The notes under the pieces: model-generated
Database searches by the model: none
Told to the model about the DNA's origin: nothing
What the model saw: only the letters and a program-made list of their open reading frames with translations
Position numbers and translations under genes: made by a program
DNA from: an uncultured Lachnospiraceae bacterium
GTDB lineage: Bacteria; Bacillota; Clostridia; Lachnospirales; Lachnospiraceae
Assembly: GCA_910587935.1 (NCBI GenBank)
Contig: CAJUNP010000028.1
Coordinates: 1 to 40,846 of the forward strand
Length of the DNA: 40,846 nucleotides
Direction: 5' to 3'
In this document: positions 16,243-24,451 of the stretch, piece after piece
Layout: each line of letters begins with the position of its first letter
Position numbering within the stretch: position 1 is the stretch's first letter

Positions 16243-17029
16243 ACTGACAACCCAGGAAGCCTTCCTTTTAAACCACCGAAGACACAAGCATAAAATTTTG
16301 CTGTTGCGTACGGCTCTGTTGATTTTCTTTTTGTGCATATGGGAGTTATGCGCACGGTCCGGAATAATTGACAGTTTCTTTTTTTCCAGCCCTTCCATGG
16401 TCGTGCAATGCTGTATCAAAATGACGGCGGACGGAACCCTTTTCACCAATATCGGCATCACCCTTGCGGAAACCCTGATTAGTTTTTTCCTTGTAATTGC
16501 CATCGGAATTCTCTCGGCTACCCTTCTGTGGTATTGTAAAAGCGCTTCCGAAGTACTGGAACCGTACCTTGTTATTTTAAACAGCCTTCCTAAATCTGCA
16601 CTGGCTCCGCTGTTCATCGTATGGCTGGGAACCGGCATGAAAACCATTATTGTAGCCGGCATTTCCGTGGCCGTGTTCGGATGTATTATAAGCATTTATA
16701 CCAGTTTTCTGCAGGTGGATCCGGAAGAAATGAAACTCATCTATACTCTGGGCGGCAAAAAAAGCGACGTATTCCTGAAAGTGGTTTTTCCAAGCAGTAT
16801 TCCTACAATTTTAAGCACAATGAAGGTTAATATCGGTCTTGCGCTGGTCGGCGTTATTATCGGCGAATTCCTGGCTGCACGCAGAGGACTCGGCTATCTG
16901 ATCATTTACGGCTCTCAGGTATTCCAGTTAAATATGGTTATTACCTCTATCCTGATTCTCTGCCTGATTGCCGTGCTTTTATACCAGGGCATCCGCCAAC
17001 TTGAAAAACATTACGAAAGGAAGCTCTGA
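16217..17029 (+). CDS. NitT/TauT-type ABC transporter permease
   Basis: This 270-residue inner-membrane protein has about six hydrophobic segments and the coupling motif VDPEEMKLIYTLGGKKSDVFLKVVFPSSIPTI region typical of SsuC/TauC/ThiX permeases (key residues EE-x-A/T-x3-GG). The start at 16217 has GGAGGAG seven bases upstream and lies inside the ATPase gene, so translation is coupled. The unit ends without a binding protein; a hairpin at 17051-17075 lies just downstream and may stop transcription from both sides. Confidence 0.88.
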   Translation: MKEKKPRGELTTQEAFLLNHRRHKHKILLLRTALLIFFLCIWELCARSGIIDSFFFSSPSMVVQCCIKMTADGTLFTNIGITLAETLISFFLVIAIGILSATLLWYCKSASEVLEPYLVILNSLPKSALAPLFIVWLGTGMKTIIVAGISVAVFGCIISIYTSFLQVDPEEMKLIYTLGGKKSDVFLKVVFPSSIPTILSTMKVNIGLALVGVIIGEFLAARRGLGYLIIYGSQVFQLNMVITSILILCLIAVLLYQGIRQLEKHYERKL

Positions 17030-17046
17030 AAAACTTTTGGCCATAC

Positions 17047-17075
17047 GCAAAAGTCGCCGCAGACTGCGACGACTT
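17047..17075 (-). terminator. terminator of tRNA-Thr, possibly bidirectional
   Basis: The hairpin pairs AAGTCG and CGCA (17051-17061, one mismatch) with TGCG and CGACTT (17065-17075) around a three-base loop. On the minus strand it is followed by TTTT, fitting the end of the tRNA transcript 16 bases away. On the plus strand it lies 21 bases after the permease stop, but without a T run. Confidence 0.7.
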
Positions 17076-17090
17076 CTACATAATACATTA

Positions 17091-17163
17091 AGCTGAAAAA
17101 GGGACTCGAACCCTCGACCCCTTCATTACGAGTGAAGTGCTCTACCAACTGAGCTATTTCAGC
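17091..17163 (-). tRNA. tRNA-Thr (anticodon CGT)
   Basis: A complete cloverleaf is visible: acceptor GCTGAAA/TTTCAGC, D arm GCTC-AGTTGGTA-GAGC, anticodon stem CTTCA/TGAAG with loop CTCGTAA (anticodon CGT, reading ACG), and T arm GAGGG-TTCGAGT-CCCTT. No CCA is encoded; the discriminator base is T. It has its own promoter and terminator. Confidence 0.95.
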
Positions 17164-17194
17164 CTGGCTGTACTGAGGATCAGCACACTTTGAT

Positions 17195-17223
17195 ATTATA
17201 ATGGGAAATTCCTGATTTTGCAA
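17195..17223 (-). promoter_or_regulatory. promoter of tRNA-Thr
   Basis: On the minus strand TTGCAA (17218-17223) and a perfect TATAAT (17195-17200) are separated by 17 bases. The -10 ends about 32 bases before the 5' end of the tRNA. Confidence 0.75.
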
Positions 17224-17255
17224 TACCTAATTTTAAAATTTATTTTTTTATTTTT

Positions 17256-18101
17256 TTAAGGGTTTTTCATATGAATATCCATCTGCGGATAAGGGATTCC
17301 GATTCCGTTTTCATCCAGCGCATACTTCACTTCTTCCGTTACTCTCCATTTCCCGGTCCAGTAATCCTCGCTTAAAAACCAGCACCGAATACCCAGAATC
17401 ACACTGCTGTCTCCCAATTCATGCACATATACAAACATTTCCTCATCCTTTAACGTATCCTCGTCGTTTCTTAATACGTCTGTGATCACCTGCTTCGCAT
17501 ACCGTATATCCGCCTGATACGAAATCCCCACCCATATATCCATCCGGCGTTTTTCACAGGCGGACACATTGGTCAGCGAAACATTGGCAAGATTCCCGTT
17601 GGGCAGAACAATAATTTTATTGTCAGGCGTTGCCAGTTTCGTATAAAAAATCTGAATCTCCCGGACCGTACCCTCGTTTTTATTGGTATCCTCAATAATA
17701 TAGTCCCCCACCTTAAAGGGCTTTAACAGCAGAATCAATACCCCGCCCGCAAAGTTGGAAAGGCTTCCCTGCAGCGCAAGACCGATGGCAACTCCCGCCG
17801 ACCCGACAATCGCCACGATGCTTGCGGCGTCGAGGCCGAAACTGCCGGCAATCATAAAGGCCAGCAGCACATACAAAACCGCCCGGATGAAAGAATCCAT
17901 AAACTGGATGACACCGGTTTCCGCCTTGGCATGCTGCATGGACTTTTTAACGATTTTACGTATTATCCGGATTAACTGGGTTCCGATAAAAAAGGCAACT
18001 ACAGCCAGCAGGACGCGGATTCCCAGTCTTAACGCCTTATCCGGCAGTTCCGTTAAAAAACGTTCGACAAGCCGGGGATCAATTTCTTCGATTTCATTCA
18101 T
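17256..18101 (-). CDS. MscS-family mechanosensitive channel
   Basis: This 281-residue protein has three hydrophobic segments within the first 125 residues. The third carries the pore-lining pattern AIVGSAGVAIGLALQGSLSNFAGGVLILLLKPF that defines MscS, followed by the beta domain (VGDYIIEDTNKNEGTVREIQIFYTKLATPDNKIIVLPNGNL). It should open under membrane tension to release solutes after osmotic downshock. It is 19 bases after glgB and appears to be the last gene of the DUF1015-glgB-mscS unit. No clear terminator follows, only a T-rich stretch (17230-17260). Confidence 0.92.
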   Translation of the reverse strand: MNEIEEIDPRLVERFLTELPDKALRLGIRVLLAVVAFFIGTQLIRIIRKIVKKSMQHAKAETGVIQFMDSFIRAVLYVLLAFMIAGSFGLDAASIVAIVGSAGVAIGLALQGSLSNFAGGVLILLLKPFKVGDYIIEDTNKNEGTVREIQIFYTKLATPDNKIIVLPNGNLANVSLTNVSACEKRRMDIWVGISYQADIRYAKQVITDVLRNDEDTLKDEEMFVYVHELGDSSVILGIRCWFLSEDYWTGKWRVTEEVKYALDENGIGIPYPQMDIHMKNP

Positions 18102-18120
18102 AATCTATTCCTTTACCCCT

Positions 18121-20343
18121 TTACTTTTTCTCAGGTTCATAAGCGAACATACTGACTGACAGCGCCGGCATTTTAACCTTAATGCTGTAAGGCCTCTCGT
18201 CCCAGGCCGTTTCCGATGTCTTTTTGTCCTTTCTTCCCGCGGAGGACATACTGCCCCCGTACTTCTTCTCTTCCGAATTAAAAATCCTTACATATTTGCC
18301 CGGCAGGGGAACGCCTACACGCACATTCTGTTCAACTCCCGCAAAGTTTGCCACCGCAAGAAGCAGTTCCTCAGGCTTTTCCCCTTTCCTCAAAAATGCC
18401 AGATAACACTTTTCGGAACTGATACAGTTAATCCATTCAAATCCATCCGGACTCGTATCCAGTGCATGCAGTTCCGACCTCGTGGTATACAAGCGGTTCA
18501 GTTCCTTTACCAGCTCCTGTATACCCTTGTGTTCGGGAACCGCAAGCAATTCCCACTCTACGCTTCTGTTTTCGTTCCATTCATCAAATTCTGCAAGATC
18601 CTGTCCCATAAATAATAGTTTTTTCCCGGGATGCAGCATCATATACGCATAGGCAAGCCGTAAGTTGGCAAACTTCTGCTCCCGCTTTCCGGGCATTTTT
18701 CCAATCATGGAAGCTTTGCCGTGTACCACCTCGTCATGGGAAAAGACCAGCATAAACTTTTCGGAATAAGCGTAAACCATACTGAAGGTCAGTTCATTAT
18801 GATGATGGCTTCTGAAATACGGATCATAACTCATATAACCCAGATAATCATTCATCCAGCCCATATTCCACTTTATGTCAAAGCCCAGACCGCCCCGATC
18901 TAATTCTCCCGTTACCATCGGCCACGCCGTACTTTCCTCCGCAATGGACAACACACCGGGATTACGCTTATGGAGAATGGAATTCAAATGTTTTATAAAT
19001 TCCATAGCTTCCAGGTTCTCATTGCTTCCGTACATATTGGCAACCCATTCTCCGTCCTGTTTTCCGTAATCCAGATAAAGCATGGAAGCCACCGCGTCCA
19101 TGCGGATCCCGTCCGCATGATATTTTTCCACCCAGAACAATGCGTTGGCAATCAGGTAATTGCTTACCTGTGGTCTCGCGTAATTGTAAATCAGAGTTCC
19201 CCAGTGGGGATGGGAACCCTGTCTCGGGTCAAGATGTTCATACAGACAGGTTCCGTCAAAATTAGACAGACCGTAAGAATCCCTCGGGAAATGCGCGGGA
19301 ACCCAGTCGAGAATCACACCAACTCCCGCCTTGTGCATCTCATTCATGAAATACATGAAGTCCTCCGGCGTACCGTATCTCGCCGTAGGCGCATAATATC
19401 CGATCGTCTGGTATCCCCAGGAACCGTCGAAGGGATGCTCCATAACCGGCATCACCTCAATATGGGTATACCCCATCTCCTTTACGTATTCGATAATCCG
19501 GGGCGCAAGTTCCCTGTAATTCAGATAAACGCTGCCGTCTTCTTCGCTTCCCTCTTTTCTTGCAAAGGATCCCAGATAAAGTTCATAAACGCTGACCGGC
19601 GCGTCTTCCTTCTGCTTTTCGGTACGGTTTTTGATCCAGTCCTTATCCCCCCATTTAAAACGGCTGATATCCGCAACCACTGACGCCGAATCCGGACGCA
19701 GCTGCCCCGCGCTGCCGTAAGGATCGGCTTTCAGATAAGTAAGTCCGTCCCGAAGTTTTATCTCAAATTTGTAACAATCCGAAACCCGGGCATCCGGTAT
19801 GAAAATTTCAAAGACGCCGAAATCCCCCAGCCTCCGCATCTGATGCACTCTTCCGTCCCAGTTGTTAAAATCTCCCACCGTGCTGACCCGCATGGCGTTG
19901 GGCGCCCATACCGCAAAATGAACTCCGTCCACACCGTTTATACGCATGGGATGGGCGCCCATTTTTTCATAAATCGTATAATGAATTCCGTGACTGAATT
20001 TATCCAGGTCGCCTTCCGTCAGGACCGGAGCGAAAGCATACGCGTCGTAATGCTCTTCTTTCCGGTTTTTATCGTGTTCTGTCTCATAGTGATATCTGCC
20101 GTGATTTTTCCCCGGAACCAGAACCGCAAAAAAACCGTCTTCATCCGCCATTTCCATCTTTTTAACGGTTTTTGTTTCTTCCAGAACAAGCGAAACTTTT
20201 TTTGCCTCCGGAAAATACGCCTGGTATAACGTCTGGCTGCCGCATATATGAGGACCTAAAAGATCATGGGGATGATCGGACTCCGAATAAATGATTTCTT
20301 CGATCTCAGGCCAGTTCATCAACTTATACAATTTATTTGTCAT
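18121..20343 (-). CDS. glgB: 1,4-alpha-glucan branching enzyme
   Basis: This 740-residue enzyme makes alpha-1,6 branches in glycogen. It has an N-terminal domain, a CBM48 domain (about 130-230; VHFAVWAPNAMRVSTVGDFNNWD), the GH13 barrel and a C-terminal beta domain. Catalytic residues are visible: nucleophile Asp416 in GIRMDAVAS, acid/base Glu469 in SIAEES and Asp537 in FSHDEVVHGK, the last being typical of GlgB. No other glycogen genes are in the window. The start overlaps the stop of the DUF1015 gene by four bases (ATGA), indicating coupled translation. Confidence 0.96.
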   Translation of the reverse strand: MTNKLYKLMNWPEIEEIIYSESDHPHDLLGPHICGSQTLYQAYFPEAKKVSLVLEETKTVKKMEMADEDGFFAVLVPGKNHGRYHYETEHDKNRKEEHYDAYAFAPVLTEGDLDKFSHGIHYTIYEKMGAHPMRINGVDGVHFAVWAPNAMRVSTVGDFNNWDGRVHQMRRLGDFGVFEIFIPDARVSDCYKFEIKLRDGLTYLKADPYGSAGQLRPDSASVVADISRFKWGDKDWIKNRTEKQKEDAPVSVYELYLGSFARKEGSEEDGSVYLNYRELAPRIIEYVKEMGYTHIEVMPVMEHPFDGSWGYQTIGYYAPTARYGTPEDFMYFMNEMHKAGVGVILDWVPAHFPRDSYGLSNFDGTCLYEHLDPRQGSHPHWGTLIYNYARPQVSNYLIANALFWVEKYHADGIRMDAVASMLYLDYGKQDGEWVANMYGSNENLEAMEFIKHLNSILHKRNPGVLSIAEESTAWPMVTGELDRGGLGFDIKWNMGWMNDYLGYMSYDPYFRSHHHNELTFSMVYAYSEKFMLVFSHDEVVHGKASMIGKMPGKREQKFANLRLAYAYMMLHPGKKLLFMGQDLAEFDEWNENRSVEWELLAVPEHKGIQELVKELNRLYTTRSELHALDTSPDGFEWINCISSEKCYLAFLRKGEKPEELLLAVANFAGVEQNVRVGVPLPGKYVRIFNSEEKKYGGSMSSAGRKDKKTSETAWDERPYSIKVKMPALSVSMFAYEPEKK

Positions 20344-21599
20344 GGCAATACCTCCTGCTTAATGCTATGTATAAATAAACCGCTCCGAAGCTTCGGTTCA
20401 AACCAGGTGGACTTGGGCGGCATCAGCGCCCCTGCGTCCGCAACGGCAAACAATTCTTCAATCAAAGTCGGGTACATGCTAAACGCGGCCTTCATATCCG
20501 TATCCGCCCGTCTTTCAAGCTCTCCCAGTCCGCGAATTCCTCCCACAAAATCGATTCTCCGGTCAACCTTGGGATCGTTAATGGAAAGAATCGGCGCAAG
20601 CAGGTAATCCTGTAAGATGGAGACATCCAGATTTTTAACGGGATCTTTTGAAAAAAGTTCTTCTCCCGCACATAACTCATACCATATTCCGTCCAGATAC
20701 ATGCCGAAGGTTCCTTTACGCCGGGGACTGTATGGCGTCTTTCCCTGCTTAGTAACCGTAAAACGTTCTCTTACACGATCAAGAAATTCTTCTTCCGTTA
20801 AGCCGTTCAGATCCTTTACCACCCTGTTATAATCCATAATCATTAACTCGTCGTCCGGAAACAGCACCGACAGAAAATAATTGAATTCCTCCTCTCCCGT
20901 AAAAGAAGGATTGGCCTCGCGCCGTTTTAATCCTACTTTCACCGCAGACGCACAACGGTGGTGCCCGTCCGCAATATAAATGGAATTCATGCCGCTAAAC
21001 GCCTTCCGCACGGCCTCGATCCGCGCATCGTCGTCAATTCTCCATACCTGATGCCGGATACCGTCCTCCGAAGTAAAATCATACAGGGGTTCTTCTCCCC
21101 TTACATCCCTTATAATGCCGCGCAGTCCCTCATTCGACCTGAAAGCCAGAAAAATAGGGCCGGTCTGGGCTTCGCACACATCCACATGGCAGATTCGGTC
21201 AATTTCCTTATCTTCTCTTGTGTTCTCATGTTTTTTTATAACGTTTGTAAGGTAGTCGTCAATCGAAGCGCAGGCTACGATTCCCGTCTGGGTTCTCTCA
21301 CCCATGGTCAGACCATACAGGTAATAACATGCCTTATCCTCCTGCATGAAATCCCCTCTCTCGATCCCTTCCCAAAGCATATTCCGTGCTGCCTGGTAAA
21401 CTCTGTCTTCATAACAGCCTGCTTCCTCCTCCCTGGGAAAGGAAGTCTCCGCCCGATCGATCCGCAAAAAGGAAAGCGGTTCTCTATTTACAATTTCCCT
21501 GGCTTCTTCCGTGTTATAAACATCATAGGGAAGCGCCGCAATCCGTGCTTCCAGCCCTTTTCTGGGACGGATCGCCGCAAACGCTCTGATATCTGCCAT
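20340..21599 (-). CDS. DUF1015 family protein
   Basis: This protein has 419 residues from the ATG at 21599, chosen because GGAGG precedes it by about six bases and the protein then begins MADIRAFAAIRP as in relatives. A conserved N-terminal stretch (AALPYDVYNTEEAREIV, NREPLSFLRIDRAE) and the central motif IADGHHRCASAVKVG are visible; the latter resembles the DGHHR/GHHR signature of ParB/SerK-like folds. Biochemical function is not established to my knowledge. The family often neighbours serA/serC in Clostridia (from memory); here serC-serA lies about 3 kb away on the same strand. It heads an operon with glgB and mscS. Confidence 0.85.
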   Translation of the reverse strand: MADIRAFAAIRPRKGLEARIAALPYDVYNTEEAREIVNREPLSFLRIDRAETSFPREEEAGCYEDRVYQAARNMLWEGIERGDFMQEDKACYYLYGLTMGERTQTGIVACASIDDYLTNVIKKHENTREDKEIDRICHVDVCEAQTGPIFLAFRSNEGLRGIIRDVRGEEPLYDFTSEDGIRHQVWRIDDDARIEAVRKAFSGMNSIYIADGHHRCASAVKVGLKRREANPSFTGEEEFNYFLSVLFPDDELMIMDYNRVVKDLNGLTEEEFLDRVRERFTVTKQGKTPYSPRRKGTFGMYLDGIWYELCAGEELFSKDPVKNLDVSILQDYLLAPILSINDPKVDRRIDFVGGIRGLGELERRADTDMKAAFSMYPTLIEELFAVADAGALMPPKSTWFEPKLRSGLFIHSIKQEVLP

Positions 21600-21647
21600 A
21601 CTAATCCTCCATACTGCCGTCTGAAACGCCGGCATAAATTTATAATC

Positions 21648-21676
21648 ATTTTATCAAATATCGCTATACAGTACAA
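21648..21676 (-). promoter_or_regulatory. promoter of the DUF1015-glgB-mscS unit
   Basis: On the minus strand TTGTAC (21671-21676) and TAAAAT (21648-21653) are 17 bases apart. The -10 lies about 48 bases before the DUF1015 ATG. It overlaps the divergent plus-strand promoter. Confidence 0.6.
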
Positions 21677-21693
21677 GCGTCTGGTGATAAAAT
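21665..21693 (+). promoter_or_regulatory. promoter of the small helical protein gene
   Basis: TATACA (21665-21670) and TAAAAT (21688-21693) are 17 bases apart on the plus strand, about 53 bases before the chosen ATG. It overlaps the -35 box of the divergent DUF1015 promoter, so the two may compete. Confidence 0.5.
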
Positions 21694-21746
21694 ATTCTTT
21701 GCACAGTTAAGAGGCTGTCAAAATGTGAATCAGGAGGATGAATACC

Positions 21747-22004
21747 ATGACAGATGAAAACAGAAAACTGCTGACCCGCATCAACGCTTACGCCGAAACG
21801 GTTCTCGCAGATATCGACCCGCAAAAGGTTCAGGTTTCCTCACAACTGGAAAAATTGAAACCGGTGATGCAGGAAATTGCAGAAGAACGGAATACTTCCG
21901 TGGAAGATATTTTCATTTTATATATGGATCTGCAAAGCGAAGCAACCGTCGCCGCCGAAGAAAAGCTGCGGGAGGAACTGCGCGACCTTGAATCCCTGAC
22001 ATAA
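21747..22004 (+). CDS. small helical protein, function unknown
   Basis: This 85-residue acidic protein begins MTDENRKLLTRINAYAETV and is almost entirely predicted helix with heptad-like spacing, rich in Glu, Leu and Gln; there is no signal or membrane segment. Two ATGs are in frame. The AGGAGG at 21732-21737 directly abuts the first (21738) and is nine bases from the second (21747), so I chose the second. Its own promoter and a very strong terminator show it is a separate unit. I do not recognise a named family. Confidence 0.7.
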   Translation: MTDENRKLLTRINAYAETVLADIDPQKVQVSSQLEKLKPVMQEIAEERNTSVEDIFILYMDLQSEATVAAEEKLREELRDLESLT

Positions 22005-22006
22005 AG

Positions 22007-22056
22007 AGTTAACGACATTGCCCGCATAGCAGGTGGGCATGTCGTTAACTTTTTTC
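22007..22056 (+). terminator. strong rho-independent terminator
   Basis: AGTTAACGACA (22007-22017) pairs perfectly with TGTCGTTAACT (22040-22050); after one bulge GCCC (22020-22023) pairs with GGGC (22035-22038). Six T follow on the plus strand. It lies three bases after the small gene and faces the end of the convergent AraC-type gene. Confidence 0.92.
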
Positions 22057-22067
22057 TTTCAGCCAGT

Positions 22068-22922
22068 TTACTTTTCTTTTACCGGTATCCAGACCTCCGC
22101 GTAATATTCAGAGTCCTGCATACCTTCCGTAAAGTCTTCCGGATTGCTGTAATATTCAATATTATAGCCTTCCGCAATCTCGTACTGCCCTGCCGGAAGC
22201 CATTCGGAAAAAATCTTTCTGTTGACCTCCTGCAAAGGTAACGGCATTGCTCCCCGGCAGGGAAATACCGCCCAGGTATGCGCAGGCACTTCATATTCTT
22301 CCAGTCCCTTTAAGAAAGCTTTATCCTTATCCCAATCATCCGCTATCATGTACCGGAATTCATTTCCCTTCATTTCCTCGTCAAAGCAGATTCCATACAT
22401 GCCCATCACCGGCCTCTCCTTTGCCTGGGCTATAACTTCATCCCAGTACTTCGGAACCTCCTCGTTTGCCGTTTCATAAGAAAACTTTCTTGATAAGCCC
22501 ATCACTTTAAATGCAGGCTTTTGCTCCATTCTGTACTCCATCACGGTACCTCCTTCCAATGTCAGCTTGATCTGCAGCGGTGCAAATGATTTGAGCAGCG
22601 CGCCGTTTTTCTTTACTTCAGTCGGTGTGCTTCCATGAAACCTTGTAAACGCCTTTGTAAAACTGTCCGGCGAATCATAGCCATATTTTAACGCCAAATC
22701 TATCACCTTACTGTCCGAAGAAAGTATTTCACTTCCGGCCAGTGACAGCCGCCGCATCCTGATATATTCACCCACGGTATACCCGCACAGCATGGAAAAA
22801 CCTTTCTGAAAGTAAAATGCGGATATATTTACTTCACCGGCTATCCTGCCTACCGTCAAATTCTCGGTAATATTATCTTCGATATAAGCAACGGCATCTC
22901 TTATCGCTTTCGCCCAGTCCAT
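22068..22922 (-). CDS. AraC-family regulator with GyrI-like effector-binding domain
   Basis: This protein has 284 residues from the ATG at 22922; AGGAGG lies eight bases upstream, while a GTG three codons earlier sits right against it. Residues 1-110 form the two-helix-turn-helix AraC domain (LTVGRIAGEVNISAFYFQKGF, ALKYGYDSPDSFTKAFTRFHGSTP). Residues 120-284 resemble the GyrI/Rob/BmrR small-molecule binding fold (MEYRMEQKPAFKVMGL, PVMGMYGICFD, YYAEVWIPVKEK). It probably activates genes on binding a small ligand. The target is not evident; its neighbours are a separate PadR unit and a convergent small gene. Confidence 0.9.
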   Translation of the reverse strand: MDWAKAIRDAVAYIEDNITENLTVGRIAGEVNISAFYFQKGFSMLCGYTVGEYIRMRRLSLAGSEILSSDSKVIDLALKYGYDSPDSFTKAFTRFHGSTPTEVKKNGALLKSFAPLQIKLTLEGGTVMEYRMEQKPAFKVMGLSRKFSYETANEEVPKYWDEVIAQAKERPVMGMYGICFDEEMKGNEFRYMIADDWDKDKAFLKGLEEYEVPAHTWAVFPCRGAMPLPLQEVNRKIFSEWLPAGQYEIAEGYNIEYYSNPEDFTEGMQDSEYYAEVWIPVKEK

Positions 22923-23017
22923 GCAGCTCACCTCCTGTAACCTTAGAATAGCATTTGCCGGATGGAGTTTCCCGATAATTTCTGCTTTCTTTTGTCTGCC
23001 TTATATTACACCAGTAT

Positions 23018-23968
23018 TTATTGCACTTCAAAATGGAAGCTTCCTTCAGCTTTTTCCCCCTTACAGGTAATTATATAATTTCCGTCTTTCTCAATTTCCA
23101 GTTGAAAGTTTTCCGGATTTTCCACATACTTTGAAAATACCGGCGCTTCATTCTCGCGGCTTATTTCTATTTGCAGATTTCCTTCTGTCAGTACAAAAGA
23201 ACCCTCTATGACGTCTCCCTTATGCAGTTTCTGCTGCTGCGTTACGGTTCCGTCCAGGTATTCTGCCCCAATGCTGAATCCGTTTTCATATTCCCGCAGC
23301 ATGTACTTATCCCTTTGGACCCTGCCCCTGAAGGAAACTGCAAAAGTGCCTGTTACAACAGCAGAAAGAAACACAATGAATAAAAAAAGTCCAATATATT
23401 TTATAAGTACCCCTTTGTCATCCTTCCTGACGTTTCTTTCGTACCGGAAAAGCTGAAAATAAAACGCCGCAAAGCAGATGAGATACATGAAATAGAAACC
23501 AAGCAGCATAACGCTCACCGGCCTGCTTCCCCCGGACCCGACTGTATTCAGAAAAAACTGCGGTATCAGGCAGCAAAAGAATACAATCAGCAGGGGGACG
23601 ATCCGTCCTCTACGCACTCTTTTCATCATTTCCAGTCTTGATTCGGCATCACAGAAAATTTCTTCATTCCCCTGCATCAGGGCTTTAGGCTTGCGAAAGT
23701 AACTGTATCCGAAAAAATCCTGCAAATATTCCCAGTCACAGTCTGTAAACATTTGTATATATTCGCTTTTGTGCGCCAGGCCGTCCTGATTGTAATCAAG
23801 CTGGTACACCACATCCTCCGAAACGCTTTTAACAAAATGATAAAAACCGGGAAAAGTAACACCTGTAAACTTCCATCCGTCCCTGTGCATCCTGCCAAGA
23901 TACTCCGCTTCTTCTTCATGCTGCATAATTGTAAAAACTCGAAATGTCGTTTTATTATCACCCATCAT
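23018..23968 (-). CDS. DUF2812 domain membrane protein
   Basis: This 316-residue protein has a cytosolic DUF2812 domain at about 1-115 (EEEAEYLGRMHRDGWKF, YQLDYNQDG, YIQMFTDCDWEYLQDFFGYSYFRKP). Three hydrophobic segments follow (about 123-140, 150-172, 186-210), then a C-terminal beta-rich domain that probably lies outside. The start overlaps the PadR stop by four bases (ATGA) and has AAGGAG upstream. PadR-DUF2812 pairs are common in Firmicutes; the membrane protein is presumably the regulated product and its activity is unknown. Confidence 0.85.
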   Translation of the reverse strand: MMGDNKTTFRVFTIMQHEEEAEYLGRMHRDGWKFTGVTFPGFYHFVKSVSEDVVYQLDYNQDGLAHKSEYIQMFTDCDWEYLQDFFGYSYFRKPKALMQGNEEIFCDAESRLEMMKRVRRGRIVPLLIVFFCCLIPQFFLNTVGSGGSRPVSVMLLGFYFMYLICFAAFYFQLFRYERNVRKDDKGVLIKYIGLFLFIVFLSAVVTGTFAVSFRGRVQRDKYMLREYENGFSIGAEYLDGTVTQQQKLHKGDVIEGSFVLTEGNLQIEISRENEAPVFSKYVENPENFQLEIEKDGNYIITCKGEKAEGSFHFEVQ

Positions 23969-24279
23969 GTCATCTCCTTTATGTTCTGATACAACCGCTC
24001 TATCCTCTTAAGTTCCAAGGAAAGTACATCTTTTCCCAAATCCGTTATCTGATAAATTTTCCTTTTTTCTTCTTCCCTGATAAAATAAATCAGGCCGTCT
24101 CTTTCCATCTTTGACAGACTCCCGTACATGGTTCCCGGAGACAGAATAATGTCTCCCGCAGTCATCTCCTTCACCTTCTGCACAATTCCATATCCATGGT
24201 TTGGCTCCTTCAGACAGAGCAATATATAAAAACCCGTTTCTGTCATGGGAACATATACTTTTTTGATATGCGCGTCCAT
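23965..24279 (-). CDS. PadR-family transcriptional regulator
   Basis: This protein has 104 residues from the ATG at 24279, supported by AAGGAGG upstream; the open frame extends 11 codons further. It shows the PadR winged helix (TETGFYILLCLKEPNHGYGIVQKVKE, LSPGTMYGSLSKMERDGLI, RKIYQITDLGKDVL) with a short C-terminal dimerisation helix, so it belongs to the small subfamily-2 type. It should repress its own operon with the DUF2812 gene, through the palindrome that overlaps the promoter just upstream. Confidence 0.93.
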   Translation of the reverse strand: MDAHIKKVYVPMTETGFYILLCLKEPNHGYGIVQKVKEMTAGDIILSPGTMYGSLSKMERDGLIYFIREEEKRKIYQITDLGKDVLSLELKRIERLYQNIKEMT

Positions 24280-24310
24280 GAAGCTCCCTCCTTGCATTTC
24301 AGTTCGATGC

Positions 24311-24358
24311 ATCGCACTGTGATATAATTATTATATTGCAGTGCGATATATTTGTCAA
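24311..24358 (-). promoter_or_regulatory. consensus promoter overlapped by palindromic PadR operator
   Basis: On the minus strand TTGACA (24353-24358) and TATAAT (24330-24335) are both perfect and exactly 17 bases apart. A near-perfect 37-base palindrome runs from ATCGCACTG (24311-24319) to CAGTGCGAT (24339-24347) with an AT-rich symmetric centre. It covers the -10 box and half of the spacer, a classic repression geometry for the downstream PadR gene. Confidence 0.85.
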
Positions 24359-24371
24359 TGGGAGACAATAA

Positions 24372-24413
24372 TAAAATCAGGGAAGAACTTCAAAAACAGA
24401 AGTTTTCCCTGAT
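24372..24413 (-). terminator. terminator of serC-serA
   Basis: A long stem pairs 24376-24391 (ATCAGGGAA..CTTC) with 24399-24413 (GAAG..TTCCCTGAT) around a seven-base loop and one bulge. On the minus strand it is followed by TTTATT. It lies about 40 bases after the serA stop. Confidence 0.8.
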
Positions 24414-24451
24414 CGTCATTTTTTCGGCACTCCCTGATTCATTCACATGGA

